Assembly: GCA_017881265.1 (NCBI GenBank)
Contig: JADGRA010000069.1
Coordinates: 1 to 48,564, forward strand
DNA from: Myxococcaceae bacterium
GTDB taxonomy: Bacteria; Myxococcota; Myxococcia; Myxococcales; Myxococcaceae
Length of the DNA stretch: 48,564 nucleotides
Direction: 5' to 3'
Under the pieces are notes generated by a model. It searched no databases. It had not been told where the DNA came from and saw nothing but the letters and a program-made list of their open reading frames with translations. Of this stretch, positions 32,075 through 41,290 are shown one piece after another; within the stretch, counting starts at the first letter, position 1, and the number at the start of each line of letters is the position of its first letter. The translations under genes were made by a program, and so were the position numbers.

Positions 32075-33871
32075 TCAGTCGGACTCGTCAACGGTGAGCT
32101 GGTAGCTGTCCTGGAAGTTGGATTCGCGGTTCTTCGAGTCCTGCACCTTGAAGAAGTACGTTCCAGGCTCCGCCGCATAGCGGATGACTTCCGGGGCGTC
32201 GCCCTTCGCGCGGTCGGCCGTCTGGACCAGCGTGAGCGAGCCGTCCGCCTCCTGCCGGTAGAGAAACAGCGCCACGTCCACCTTGAGGATGCCGGTGAGG
32301 GTCGCCCGCAGCGGCGTCTTCACTTGCCGGTCGCCGAGGTCCAGGCGGTAGAAGTCCACGTCGCGCTTCGGGTACACCGTCCCGCGGATGGGCTTTCCGG
32401 GGGAAAGGGGAGTGGCCGTCGCCGGCGAGTCATTCGGCTCGCGCTCCTCGGCGCCGGTGTCGGGCGTCGTCGTCACGGTGAGGCGGTACGGCTGGTCGGC
32501 ATTCTCGAAGTCCCGCACCCACTTGCCGTCCACCTTGCGCGGGGCCCCCTCCACCCTGACGTAGCACTCGGTGGCACAGGCCACGCTGTTGAGGCGTTCC
32601 GGCTCCTTCACCGCCCCGTCGTTGGATTTCAGCAGCACCTTCTCGGTGCCAGGCTTGTCGCCGGGTGCCACCACCGAGAGGACGAGGTCCACCCGGTCGA
32701 GGCCGGACAACTCAAAGCGCGCCAGCGACGGCTGGGGCACCCGCAGCACGTAGTAGTCGACGTCGCCGGCCGGGGAGAGGAAGCCCTCGCGGTAGCCGTT
32801 GACGGGGAGCGGCGTGGCGTGGGCCAGGTCGTCGTTGGGCTCATACTCTGCGTTGGCGCCAGCAGCTTCGCGGGACACGGTGAGGGTGTAGGGCATTGCC
32901 GCGTTGCTGCCGCGGTGGGCATCCTTGCCGGCGCCCGTCCAGGCGCTGCGCACCACCACGTAAACGACTTTGTCCGTGCCCCGTACGGCGACGTTGCGTT
33001 GGTCGAAGGGCTGCCCTTCCTGGCCGCGGCCGAGAAAAAGCTGCGCCTGCGCTTCGGAGAGGACCTGCACCTCGAAGCGCACGCCCGGCACGGCCGTCAG
33101 GTTGAGGCGCAGCGGCACGCGGGCCACCTCGACCGGCGATGCCATGTTGCCCCCGTCCCCCGCCGGCGCCTCGGGTGGCGCCGGCAGGGCAGGGGGCGGC
33201 ATGGCCAGCGGTCCCGCGTCCGGCGGCATGGGGCCGGCATCGCTTGTGTCCGACGGCGCCAGCTCCAGGCGGAAGTAGTCCTCGTCGCCGGAATGGGCGA
33301 GGAAGCCCTTCACCACCCAGGGCCCCTGGCCTTCGGGCGTGGACGTCACCTCGGTGGCGTCGGCCGCCCTGTCATTGGGCTCCACCTCCATCCCAGGCAA
33401 TGGCTCGCCGAAGAGGAGGGACAGGGTGTAGGCGCCGCCCGTTCCACGGCGCGCGGCCGATACCTTGAGGAGCAGCTTGTCCTTCACCGAGAGGTTGGGC
33501 AGGTGGGCCGGCCGGCCCGCGCCGGCGCCATTCACGACGGCCAGGCGGTTTTTGGCGACGTCGTACACCTCCAGCACCCCCACGGTTCCCGGGATGCCAC
33601 TCAGCGTGACGTCCACCAGACGGGGATGGTCGGCGAAGAGGAGGTACCAGTCCTCGTCGGGCTTGGCCGGGTCGGCCGTGAGGCTGCCGGCGACGAGGGT
33701 GGACTCGCCAATGGCCATGGACTGGTCGGGCCTGTCATTGGGCTCGACTTCCGCCCGCCGGACAGGGCCTGCGTCCGCCGACGGCGGTGGGGCAGGGGCG
33801 GGGGCCGGACGGGGGCAGGCCGTGGCCAGCAGGTACAGCAACAGCGGGGCGGCGCGCGTCGTCAGTTTCAA
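32075..33871 (-). CDS. Lipoprotein with four PPC-type domains, 598 aa
   Basis: The signal MKLTTRAAPLLLYLLATAC ends at lipobox Cys19, followed by a Pro/Ala linker. Four repeats begin with the bacterial pre-peptidase C-terminal signature: EVEPNDRPDQSMAI, EVEPNDRAADATEV, EYEPNDDLAHATPL and EREPNDSPATATPL. Each is followed by a DxDxY/F strand pair such as GDEDYFRLEL, GDVDYYVLRV and RDVDFYRLDL. These jelly-roll domains usually accompany secreted peptidases, but no peptidase domain is present here. It is probably a surface- or periplasm-facing binding protein. A Cys pair (VACATECYV) lies in the third unit. Confidence 0.85.
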   Translation of the reverse strand: MKLTTRAAPLLLYLLATACPRPAPAPAPPPSADAGPVRRAEVEPNDRPDQSMAIGESTLVAGSLTADPAKPDEDWYLLFADHPRLVDVTLSGIPGTVGVLEVYDVAKNRLAVVNGAGAGRPAHLPNLSVKDKLLLKVSAARRGTGGAYTLSLLFGEPLPGMEVEPNDRAADATEVTSTPEGQGPWVVKGFLAHSGDEDYFRLELAPSDTSDAGPMPPDAGPLAMPPPALPAPPEAPAGDGGNMASPVEVARVPLRLNLTAVPGVRFEVQVLSEAQAQLFLGRGQEGQPFDQRNVAVRGTDKVVYVVVRSAWTGAGKDAHRGSNAAMPYTLTVSREAAGANAEYEPNDDLAHATPLPVNGYREGFLSPAGDVDYYVLRVPQPSLARFELSGLDRVDLVLSVVAPGDKPGTEKVLLKSNDGAVKEPERLNSVACATECYVRVEGAPRKVDGKWVRDFENADQPYRLTVTTTPDTGAEEREPNDSPATATPLSPGKPIRGTVYPKRDVDFYRLDLGDRQVKTPLRATLTGILKVDVALFLYRQEADGSLTLVQTADRAKGDAPEVIRYAAEPGTYFFKVQDSKNRESNFQDSYQLTVDESD

Positions 33872-34012
33872 GGAGGGGAACGCCTACCACAGCCCCCGCA
33901 CGCCGTTCAGGGAACGGCGCCTCCTGCCGGGTCCCCAGTGCGTGGGGCCTGGCCGTCCAGGGCCCCCCGGGGCTGGTGCTCGCCTCCCCGCCCATTGCAG
34001 CATGGGTGTCCC

Positions 34013-34846
34013 ATGCGCGCGTGGCCCCTGGTTTTGCTGTTGCTTGCCGTGACGACGGCCGAGGCGGCGCCCAAGGTGGGCTGGGTGCGCGCCAGTGGCC
34101 AGCTCGACGCCTCGACGCCCAGCCGGTATACGCCCCTGCACCTTCTGGACGGCGTTGCCTCCACCGTCTGGTGCAGCCGGGGGGCGGATGCCCTCAGCGA
34201 GACGCTCAGCTTCGGCTTTGCCGAGCCGGTGACGCTTACCCGCGTGGACGTGACGACGGGGAACGCAGCCAGCGACGAGACGTTTCATGCCTTCACCCGG
34301 GTGCGGAAGCTGCTCCTGCGTGGGCCCAGTGGCACGGCCACCCTGGTGCTGGAGGACCGACCGGAGGCGCAGTCCGTGCCGCTGCCCAAGCCCTTGCGGG
34401 GACAGGCCTTCACCCTGGAAGTGCTGGACACCTTCCCCGCCGAGGACGTGCTGGCCGCAGCGTGCCTGGCCGACTTCCTGCCCTTTTCTGGGACGACGCC
34501 CCTGGCCGGCGCCGGGCTGACGAAGCAACTTCGTTACCAGCCCGGGGGCACGGAGTTGCTGGGCGTCTGGTACGGGGGCCCGGTGGGGGCGCCGGACAGC
34601 TCGCTCACCTTCTTTCTCGACGGCAGCTGGCGGCTGTCCCCGGAGGGGCCGAGCGGCCGGGGCAAGCCCCTGCGCGGCAGCTTCTGGATGAAGGCCGGCG
34701 AGCTGTGGCTCAGCATTCCGGGGATGGGCAAGGTGCAGGCCCACCCGCGGCTGACCGCCTCTGAGGCAGGCGGCAAGACGACCGCCTCACTCACCCTGGA
34801 GGGGCAGGTGGGCGAGCTGAAGCAAACCTTCCGGGACCGCCGCTAG
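34013..34846 (+). CDS. Exported discoidin/NADase-type glycan-binding-like protein, 277 aa
   Basis: Starts at ATG 34013 with signal peptide MRAWPLVLLLLAVTTAEAA. The N-terminal domain (about 25-165) carries the pattern YTPLHLLDGVASTVWCSRG then LSFGFAEPVTLTRVDVTTGN, as in discoidin-type and NADase-type glycan-binding domains. The C-terminal part (about 180-277) is a lipocalin-like beta region with ELLGVWYGG, LTFFLDGSWRL and GSFWMKAGELWLSI. It is divergent from the PPC lipoprotein, sharing a 141-base control region. The exact ligand is unknown. A much longer open frame upstream is antisense to the lipoprotein and is not coding. Confidence 0.75.
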   Translation: MRAWPLVLLLLAVTTAEAAPKVGWVRASGQLDASTPSRYTPLHLLDGVASTVWCSRGADALSETLSFGFAEPVTLTRVDVTTGNAASDETFHAFTRVRKLLLRGPSGTATLVLEDRPEAQSVPLPKPLRGQAFTLEVLDTFPAEDVLAAACLADFLPFSGTTPLAGAGLTKQLRYQPGGTELLGVWYGGPVGAPDSSLTFFLDGSWRLSPEGPSGRGKPLRGSFWMKAGELWLSIPGMGKVQAHPRLTASEAGGKTTASLTLEGQVGELKQTFRDRR

Positions 34847-34885
34847 GCCAGGCGTCGGAAATGGCCCCCGAAGCCGAGGGGGTCT

Positions 34886-35272
34886 TCAGAGCGCGGCGCG
34901 CTTCTTCTTGGCCGAGAAGTGCTGGAAGAAGTCGACAATCTCGGTGAAGGCCACCTCGGCATCGCTGGCGTCCTTGAATTCGGACTCCAGGAAGATGCCG
35001 CCGCAGGATTCGCACGTGTCGTAGTGCAACCGGTGCTGGCGCTCTCCGCCGTCCACGCGGACGAGGTCCACCTGGCACTCCGGGCATTGGCCGGTGAGTG
35101 CCTCGGCGTCGACGCGGCCGCCCAGGCTCTCCAGCCCGGGCAGGTTGTTGTGCAGAAGAACGCGGTTCAGGTCGGCGACGTCAATCCAAAGGCCGAAGCA
35201 CTGTCCGCACCTTCGCAACGTCGCTTCCCCATCGAGCTCACCCATCTCGACGTTGCAGCTGGGGCAATTCAT
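34886..35272 (-). CDS. Zinc-ribbon (zf-TFIIB-like) protein, 128 aa
   Basis: It contains two zinc ribbons, each with paired CxxC knuckles: MNCPSCNVEM with RRCGQCFGLWID (residues 3-31), and GQCPECQVDL with DTCESCGGIFLE (about 62-95). The segment CGQCFGLWID is the usual zf-TFIIB signature. The short C-terminal helix ends KKKRAAL. Proteins of this type are cytoplasmic, and their role is not defined. Its start is separated from the converging end of murA by about 110 bases. Confidence 0.85.
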   Translation of the reverse strand: MNCPSCNVEMGELDGEATLRRCGQCFGLWIDVADLNRVLLHNNLPGLESLGGRVDAEALTGQCPECQVDLVRVDGGERQHRLHYDTCESCGGIFLESEFKDASDAEVAFTEIVDFFQHFSAKKKRAAL

Positions 35273-35381
35273 GGCGGACTCGGTCTTCTCCTGTGGCCGG
35301 GGCGATGCCCCGTGGGACGCGACAGTGGAGATACTAGGGCGGGGAATTTTTCGACTGCAACCCTACCGGCGCTCGGAGGGC

Positions 35382-36644
35382 TCACTTGACCCGGGTCGCC
35401 CGGGCTCCGAGCTGCGACAGCTTGGCCTCCAGCTTCTCGTAACCACGGTCCAGGTGGTACACGCGGCTCAGCTCGGTGGTGCCCTGGGCTCGCAAACCTG
35501 CCAGGATGAGCGAGGCCGAGGCGCGCAGGTCGGTGGCCATGACGGGCGCTCCGGAAAGGTGGGGCACGCCCTTCACCACCGCCGTGCGGCCCTCCACCCG
35601 GATGTTCGCCCCCATCCGTTGCAGCTCCGCCACGTGCATGAAGCGGTTCTCGAAGATGTTCTCCGAGATGACGCTGGGTCCCGAGGCGACGCTGAGGAAG
35701 GCCATCATCTGGGCCTGCATGTCGGTGGGGAAGCCGGGATGTTCATTGGTCTGGATGTCCACCGGACGTGGCACCTCCGGGCCGCGGCAGCGCAGCCCGG
35801 CCTCGGTGCTGGCGATGGAGCAGCCCGCCTCGCGGAGCTTGCTGAGGAGGGCATCCAAGTGCTCGGCGCGCGCCCCGCGGACGTGGACGTCGCCGCCGGT
35901 GATGGCAGCCGCGACCAACAGCGTCCCGGCCTCGATGCGGTCGGGGAGGATGGCGTGGTCGACGGGGCGCAGCCGGCTCACCCCGTGGATGTGCAGCGTG
36001 TCGGTGCCGGCCCCCTCGATTTGGGCCCCCATGGCCCGCAGCACCCGCGCCAACTCCTCCACCTCGGGCTCGCGCGCGGCGTTCTCCAGCACGGTGTCGC
36101 CCTCGGCCAGCACCGCCGCCATGAGCACGTTCTCGGTGCCCGTCACCGTCACCTTGTCGAAGCGCACCGTGGCGCCACGCAGGCGCGTGGCCCGGGCCTC
36201 GACGTAGCCCTCCTCCAGCTGAATCTCCGCCCCCAGCGCCGCGAAGCCCTTCAGGTGCTGGTCGATGGGGCGGGCGCCGATGGCGCAGCCCCCGGGCAGC
36301 GACACCCGGGCGTGGCCGTAGCGGGCGAGAAGCGGACCGAGCACCAGCACCGAGGCGCGCATGGTGCGCACCAATTCATAGGGCGCCTCGGCGGTGATGC
36401 CGTTGACGGCATGCACCCGCACCACATGCCGGTCCTCCCCCGGCAGGCGCTGGGCGTCGACGCCCATGGTGCGCAGAAGCCGCAGCAGCGTCGAGACGTC
36501 GGCCAGGTCCGGGACGTTGCGGAAGGTGCTCGGGCCCTCGGGCAACAGCCCGGCGGCAAGCAGCGGCAGGGCCGCATTCTTGGCCCCGGACACCGTCACC
36601 TCGCCCTCCAGCCTGCGCCCGCCCTCCACCAGGATTCGGTCCAC
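35382..36644 (-). CDS. murA: UDP-N-acetylglucosamine 1-carboxyvinyltransferase, 420 aa
   Basis: The first committed step of peptidoglycan synthesis: enolpyruvyl transfer from PEP to UDP-GlcNAc. The catalytic/fosfomycin-target Cys is present (Cys120 in [12 protein letters not shown]). Lys22-Asn23 in SGAKNAALP bind substrate. Other family blocks are visible: [25 protein letters not shown] and [14 protein letters not shown]. The start is GTG 36644, set by a strong RBS (AAGGAGG); the open frame continues upstream but is not MurA-like. It is the last gene of a prfA-prmC-murA series, 28 bases after prmC. Confidence 0.97.
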   Translation of the reverse strand: MDRILVEGGRRLEGEVTVSGAKNAALPLLAAGLLPEGPSTFRNVPDLADVSTLLRLLRTMGVDAQRLPGEDRHVVRVHAVNGITAEAPYELVRTMRASVLVLGPLLARYGHARVSLPGGCAIGARPIDQHLKGFAALGAEIQLEEGYVEARATRLRGATVRFDKVTVTGTENVLMAAVLAEGDTVLENAAREPEVEELARVLRAMGAQIEGAGTDTLHIHGVSRLRPVDHAILPDRIEAGTLLVAAAITGGDVHVRGARAEHLDALLSKLREAGCSIASTEAGLRCRGPEVPRPVDIQTNEHPGFPTDMQAQMMAFLSVASGPSVISENIFENRFMHVAELQRMGANIRVEGRTAVVKGVPHLSGAPVMATDLRASASLILAGLRAQGTTELSRVYHLDRGYEKLEAKLSQLGARATRVK

Positions 36645-36672
36645 GCCGTCGTTCCTCCTTGGGTGCGGCCCG

Positions 36673-37539
36673 TCAGCCGCGGGGCCGTGTCCCGAATGCC
36701 ATGCGGTCACGCCGCTCGAAGTCCTGTTCGACGCGCACTGCCTCATACCCGCGCTGCAGGAGCAAGTTCCGGACCGCCGCACCCTGCTCCTCCCCCATCT
36801 CCAGCGCCAGCAGTCCCCCGGGGACGAGGACGTCGTAGGCCCCCTCCACCACCCGGGCCACCACGGTGAGGCCCTCGGGCCCGCCGTCCAGCGCGAGTCT
36901 GGGCTCACGCTGCACCTCGGCCTGAAGGCCCTTCAGTTCCACGGTGCGCACGTAGGGTGGGTTACTGACGACGGCGTCGAAGGGGGCCTCCCCGGCCACG
37001 GCGGCAAACAGGTCGCCCTGGCGCACCAGCACGCGGTTCCCGACGGCGTGGGCCTCGGCATTGGCCTGGGCCAACTCGCAGGCGCCGGCGTCGATGTCGG
37101 TGGCCACCACCGTCGCCGCGGGGCGTTCGGCGGCCAGGGTGACGGCGATGCACCCGCTGCCGGTGGCCACGTCCAGCACGCGCAAGGGGCCTTCGGTGGG
37201 CAGCGTCCGCAGCACCGCCTCCACCAGGCCTTCCGTCTCCGGCCGGGGGATGAGGACGCGCGCGTCCACCTGGAAGGGGCGTCCGTAGAATTCACGTCGG
37301 CCGGTGAGGTACTGCACCGGGGTCCCGGCGACGCGGGCCTCGATGAGCGCCCGGTAGGCCTGCAGCTCGGCGCGGTCCAGGGGCCGGTCCAGGTCCGTGT
37401 ACAGGCGCAGCCGGGTAAGGCCCAGCACGTGGGCGAGCAGCAACTCCGAGGCGAGCCGGGGGGCGTCCACGCCGCGCTTGTCGAAGTGCTGGGTGGTCCA
37501 GCCGAGCACCCGGCGGACCGTCCACGGGGCCTCGCTCAT
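36673..37539 (-). CDS. prmC: Release factor glutamine methyltransferase, 288 aa
   Basis: Methylates the Gln of the GGQ motif in class I release factors. The N-terminal five-helix domain precedes the Rossmann domain. The conserved RPETE (99-103), [11 protein letters not shown] (123-133) and NPPYV (193-197) motifs are all present; NPPY holds the target Gln. The start ATG 37539 overlaps the stop of prfA, whose product is its substrate, so the two are translationally coupled. Confidence 0.96.
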   Translation of the reverse strand: MSEAPWTVRRVLGWTTQHFDKRGVDAPRLASELLLAHVLGLTRLRLYTDLDRPLDRAELQAYRALIEARVAGTPVQYLTGRREFYGRPFQVDARVLIPRPETEGLVEAVLRTLPTEGPLRVLDVATGSGCIAVTLAAERPAATVVATDIDAGACELAQANAEAHAVGNRVLVRQGDLFAAVAGEAPFDAVVSNPPYVRTVELKGLQAEVQREPRLALDGGPEGLTVVARVVEGAYDVLVPGGLLALEMGEEQGAAVRNLLLQRGYEAVRVEQDFERRDRMAFGTRPRG

Positions 37540-38621
37540 GCGCCCGGGCTCGCCCCCACGCCCTCCGCCTTCAGCAGCTCGGCCTGGAAGAAGGTGCGGC
37601 AGGCCGTCACCACGTCGTCGATGTTCCCGGCCATGCGCGCCGCCAGGTTGTGCCAGGTGACGCCGATGCGGTGGTCGGTCAGCCGGTCCTGGGGGAAGTT
37701 GTAGGTGCGGATTTTCTCGCTTCGGTCGCCGGTGCCCACCTGGCCCCGACGCAGGGCCTCGCGCTCGCTGGCCAGCCGTTCCTGCTCCAACTCGAACAGT
37801 TTCGCCCGGAGCATCTTCATGGCCATGGCCCGGTTCTTCGTCTGGCTCTTCTCCTGCTGGCACTTAACGACGATGCCGGACGGCTTGTGACGGAGCCGGA
37901 CGGCGGAGTCGGTGGTGTTGACGCTCTGCCCTCCGGCGCCGGTGGAGCGCATCACCTGCATCTCGATGTCGGCCGGGTTGAGCTGGACGTCGACGTCCTC
38001 GGCCTCCGGCATCACCGCGACGGTGATGGTGGAGGTGTGGATGCGCCCTTGCGCTTCGGTGGCCGGCACGCGCTGGACGCGGTGCACGCCGGACTCGTAC
38101 TTGAGCCAGCCGTAGACGCCGCCGCCGGAGATGACGGCGCTCGCGTCCTTCAGGCCGCCGGCGTTGCCCGGGCTGACATCGAGCAGTTCGGTGCGCCACC
38201 CCTTTTGCTCGGCGTAGCGCAGGTACATCTGCAGCACCTCCTCGGCAAACAGGCCCGCCTCGTCCCCGCCGGCGCCAGCGCGCACTTCCAAGATGACGTC
38301 CTTGTCGTCGTTGGGGTCGCGCGGCAACAGCAGCAGGTGCAGCGCCTTCTCCAGCGCCTCGCGGCGCTCCTTCAAGACGGGTAGCTCCTTGCGTGCCATC
38401 TCACGGGCTTCGGGGTCACTGCCGCTGAGCCAGGCGTCGAGTTCCTCCTCGTCGCCCTTCACCTGGCGGTAGGTGCGAAACGTCTCCACCAGCTTCTCCA
38501 GGTCCGAGCGTTCCTTGGCCACCTTGCGGAACTTGATCGAGTCCGCGAGCGTCTCCGGACTGGAGAGCTCGGCGGTGAGCCGGTCGAAGCGGCGCTCGAC
38601 GTCGTGGAGCTTCTCGAGCAT
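37536..38621 (-). CDS. prfA: Peptide chain release factor 1, 361 aa
   Basis: Terminates translation at UAA and UAG. Gly230-Gly231-Gln232 in [18 protein letters not shown] is the peptidyl-tRNA hydrolysis motif. The stop-codon-recognition tripeptide Pro-Ala-Thr (186-188 in [14 protein letters not shown]) identifies RF1 rather than RF2, which has SPF. The length of 361 is normal. It is the first gene of the series with prmC and murA, and is divergent from the small basic protein gene across 111 bases. Confidence 0.97.
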   Translation of the reverse strand: MLEKLHDVERRFDRLTAELSSPETLADSIKFRKVAKERSDLEKLVETFRTYRQVKGDEEELDAWLSGSDPEAREMARKELPVLKERREALEKALHLLLLPRDPNDDKDVILEVRAGAGGDEAGLFAEEVLQMYLRYAEQKGWRTELLDVSPGNAGGLKDASAVISGGGVYGWLKYESGVHRVQRVPATEAQGRIHTSTITVAVMPEAEDVDVQLNPADIEMQVMRSTGAGGQSVNTTDSAVRLRHKPSGIVVKCQQEKSQTKNRAMAMKMLRAKLFELEQERLASEREALRRGQVGTGDRSEKIRTYNFPQDRLTDHRIGVTWHNLAARMAGNIDDVVTACRTFFQAELLKAEGVGASPGA

Positions 38622-38732
38622 GGCAGGCTTCCCCTACCGGCCCTGGGGGCCTCGCGCAAGGCACCCCCCGGCCGCCGGGCGGCGAAGCAGCTGCCCCGTC
38701 GCCGGGAGGGCTGTGCTAAGGAGCCTGGCCCC

Positions 38733-38849
38733 ATGGCCAAGCCAGTGAACACCAACCGCAGCAAGAAGAAGCTCAAGAACCGGGCCAAGCTGAAGCGCGG
38801 CGTGCTGAAGCGCCGGCGCATCCGCAAGCGGAAGGCCACCGGGAAGTAG
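38733..38849 (+). CDS. Lys/Arg-rich 38-aa protein
   Basis: A very short gene with a clear RBS (TAAGGAGCC, 8 bases before ATG). It begins MAKPVNTNRSKKKLKNRAKL and ends RRRIRKRKATGK; 19 of 38 residues are Lys or Arg, and none is acidic or Cys. Size and composition resemble small ribosomal or ribosome-associated proteins (bL34, THX or AURKAIP1/COX24-type), though I cannot assign a family. It is divergent from prfA, itself a translation gene. An RNA- or DNA-binding role is likely from charge alone. Confidence 0.75.
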   Translation: MAKPVNTNRSKKKLKNRAKLKRGVLKRRRIRKRKATGK

Positions 38850-39017
38850 TCCGTAGGGCGGCACCCCCCAAGCAACCCCCCCGGCCCACAGCGGCGGCGC
38901 GGCGCTGGACCTCTTTCCCCTTGGGAGAGCGCCGCCGAAGCGAAGGGCGGCGGCCGCGCCTTGCATCGGCCAGGGCGCCCCCCTTAAGTACTGTCGGCTT
39001 TCCCCCCCCGAGCGCCC

Positions 39018-39833
39018 ATGGCACGCGAGAAGGACAACATCGCGCTCTCCGACGAGCACAACTCCCGGGGCATCGAGCTGGCCGACCGCGGCTGGCTCGA
39101 TGAGGCCATCCGGGAATTCAAGCGGGCGATTGACCTCGACCCGGACTCGGCCCACGCCCACGACAACCTGGCCACGGTGTACGCCGAGAAGAAGCTGTAC
39201 CGCGAAGCGCTGGCCGAGTACCTGACCGCGCTGAAGCTCGAGCCGGACAGCGCCACCGCGCACTACAACCTGGCCTGCTTCCTCTCCACCCACGGGCCGG
39301 AATTCGCGGTGTCGGCCTACCGGCAGGCCATCGACTTGGACCCGGAGTACCCGGACGCCCACCTCAACCTGGGCCTCACCTACGCCGACCACGGCCGGGT
39401 GGAGGAGGCCGTGACTGAACTCAAGCGGGCCATCGACCTGGACCCCGCCGACGCCTTCCCGCGCCACGAGCTGGCCGCGCTGCTGATGGACGAGGGCGAC
39501 TACCGAAATGCCATCACCCACCTGAAGGAAGTGGTGCGGCTGGAACCGGACAACTTCGAGGCCCACCTGGACTTGGGCATCTGCTATGCGCAGAAGGGCT
39601 TCTACGCCGAGGCCGAGCGGGCCTATGGCCGGGCGCGCGAGCTGAACGCCGAGGACCTGCTGTTGCACTACAACCTGGCGGCGCTCTACGCGCTGTGGGG
39701 AAAGAAGCCCGAGGCGCTGGCCGCCCTCAAGACGTCCCTCGAGCTCGACCGGGCCAAGGTGACGGGCTGGCTGGCCACCGACCCGATGTTCGACGCGCTC
39801 AAGGGCGACCCGGAGTACGAGAGCCTTCTGTGA
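39018..39833 (+). CDS. Tetratricopeptide repeat protein, 271 aa
   Basis: The protein is built of about seven TPR units spaced by 34 residues, each with the W/L-G-Y-A-F-A-P pattern: GWLDEAIREFKRAIDLDPDS, LYREALAEYLTALKLEPDSA, RVEEAVTELKRAIDLDPADA and FYAEAERAYGRARELNAEDL. It has no signal peptide or other domain, so it should be a cytoplasmic protein-interaction scaffold. Its stop overlaps the GTG start of the CNNM/CorC-type gene (GTGA), coupling the two. The RBS upstream of the ATG is weak. Confidence 0.92.
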   Translation: MAREKDNIALSDEHNSRGIELADRGWLDEAIREFKRAIDLDPDSAHAHDNLATVYAEKKLYREALAEYLTALKLEPDSATAHYNLACFLSTHGPEFAVSAYRQAIDLDPEYPDAHLNLGLTYADHGRVEEAVTELKRAIDLDPADAFPRHELAALLMDEGDYRNAITHLKEVVRLEPDNFEAHLDLGICYAQKGFYAEAERAYGRARELNAEDLLLHYNLAALYALWGKKPEALAALKTSLELDRAKVTGWLATDPMFDALKGDPEYESLL

Positions 39834-41155
39834 GGGCGGCCGCGTGGCACATCGCCATCGCGGTGGGCCTCATCGGCCTCAACGCCTTCTTTGTGCTGGC
39901 AGAGATGGCGCTGGTGAAGGTGCGCCCGGCGCGGCTGCAGGCGCTGGCGGAGGCGGGCCGCACCGAGGCCGCCTCCGCGCTACACATCATCGAGGATTTC
40001 ACCCCCTACCTCAGCGTCATCCAATTCGGGGTGACGCTGTGCGCGGTGGGCATCGGCTGGGTGGGGGAGCCGGCGGTGGCGGACACGCTGGAGCGGCTGC
40101 TGTGGCCCCTCGTCCACACCCGGCCCGCGCTGCTGGCGGCGCTGCCCACCTTCTCCGTGGTGGTGGGCTTCTCGCTCGTCACCGTCTTGTGCCTGGTGCT
40201 GGGGGAACTGGTCCCCAAGGGCATCGCCATCCAGCAGGCGGAGGGCACGGCCATGGCGGTGGCCGGGCCGCTGCGGGCGCTGTACGTCGTCTTCTTCCCC
40301 GGGGTGTGGCTGGTGAACCGGGCCTCGGGCTTCGTGCTGCGGCTTTTGGGGTTGAGGGCCAAGCCGGGCCAGGAGCAAGCGCACACCGAGGATGAGCTGC
40401 GCATCATTCTCGCCTCAGCGGCGGAGATGGGCACCATCGACAGCGCCCGGGCGGAGCTCCTGGAAAGGGCGCTCGCCATGACGGAGAAGACGGCCCGGCA
40501 GATTCTGGTTCCCCGTACCGAGGTCCACTACCTCGACCTCGAGGAGTCGCTCGAGCACAACGTGGCCGAGGCGCGCGCCACCGGGCACACCTGGATGCCG
40601 GTGTGCCGGGCCAACCTCGACCAGGTGGAGGGCGTGGTGAACGTGAAGGACCTCTTCGTGCTTCTGGCGGAGGGGAAGCTGAATAGCCTGGCGCAGGTGC
40701 AGCGCCCGGTCCTCTTCGTCCCGGAGAACGTCACGCTCGACCAGCTGCTGGCGGAGTTTGGCAAGCGCCGCCGGCAGCTGGCGGTGGTGGTGGACGAGCA
40801 CGGGGGCACTTCCGGGATTGTTTCCGTCTCGGACGTGGTGTCCGAGGTGGTGGGGGACGTGGCCAAGCTGGGGCGACACTCGGCGGACGTGAAGACGCTG
40901 CCCGGCGGGCGCTTCGAGGTCTCCGGGAGCACCTCCCTGGAGGAATTGCACGACCGGCTGGACATGGACTTCGACGTGGACGGCGCGGAGGTCACCACCA
41001 TTGCCGGCTACCTGATGGCCAAGCTGAACCGGGTGCCGGTGCCGGGCGACGCCGCCGGGGTGGGGGAGTGGGAGGTGCGGGTGGCCGAGACGGACGGGCC
41101 CCGCGTCCTGAAGGTGCGCATTGAACCGCGTCCCCCGCCCGCGCCCGTCCCGTAG
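39830..41155 (+). CDS. CNNM/HlyC-CorC-family membrane protein with CBS domains, 441 aa
   Basis: Starts at GTG 39830, overlapping the TPR gene stop; the longer frame upstream is antigenic shadow sequence. The N-terminal DUF21/CNNM region (about 1-190) has several membrane helices, including AWHIAIAVGLIGLNAFFVLA and TFSVVVGFSLVTVLCLVLGE, and the conserved GELVPKGIAI. Two CBS domains follow (about 215-340, with MTEKTARQILVPRTEVHYLD and LAVVVDEHGGTSGIVS). A CorC/HlyC C-terminal domain closes the protein (about 355-440). The family is linked to divalent-cation transport or homeostasis; older hemolysin names are not evidence of toxicity. Confidence 0.92.
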   Translation: MRAAAWHIAIAVGLIGLNAFFVLAEMALVKVRPARLQALAEAGRTEAASALHIIEDFTPYLSVIQFGVTLCAVGIGWVGEPAVADTLERLLWPLVHTRPALLAALPTFSVVVGFSLVTVLCLVLGELVPKGIAIQQAEGTAMAVAGPLRALYVVFFPGVWLVNRASGFVLRLLGLRAKPGQEQAHTEDELRIILASAAEMGTIDSARAELLERALAMTEKTARQILVPRTEVHYLDLEESLEHNVAEARATGHTWMPVCRANLDQVEGVVNVKDLFVLLAEGKLNSLAQVQRPVLFVPENVTLDQLLAEFGKRRRQLAVVVDEHGGTSGIVSVSDVVSEVVGDVAKLGRHSADVKTLPGGRFEVSGSTSLEELHDRLDMDFDVDGAEVTTIAGYLMAKLNRVPVPGDAAGVGEWEVRVAETDGPRVLKVRIEPRPPPAPVP

Positions 41156-41192
41156 GGGCCCCTCCAAACGGGAGCGTGACCATTCACCGAGT

Positions 41193-41213
41193 GTCACGCC
41201 ACGTCACGTCACG
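41193..41213 (+). promoter_or_regulatory. Iterated GTCACG motif upstream of smc
   Basis: GTCACGCCACGTCACGTCAC contains three GTCACG units, the last two 5 bases apart, about 80 bases before the smc start. It could be a regulator-binding site or chance repetition in GC-rich DNA. The 135-base gap between the CNNM-type gene and smc contains nothing else notable. Confidence 0.25.
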
Positions 41214-41290
41214 TGTTGCTTGCTCACGCCGAAAGCGGCGCGTAACCTGTGGGAAAGTAGCCCTCCCTTCTGCCCGGAGCCACGCCCCGC

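Noticed and set aside
31886-34012. First 709 codons of a 986-codon plus-strand frame
   Set aside because: It is antisense to the PPC lipoprotein, whose EPND repeats and lipobox are unmistakable. Only the last 277 codons (from 34013) have a signal peptide and domain-like sequence.
39695-39829. Upstream extension of the CNNM/CorC-type gene
   Set aside because: This part lies in another frame over the end of the TPR gene; the GTG at 39830 overlapping the TPR stop gives the proper first membrane helix.
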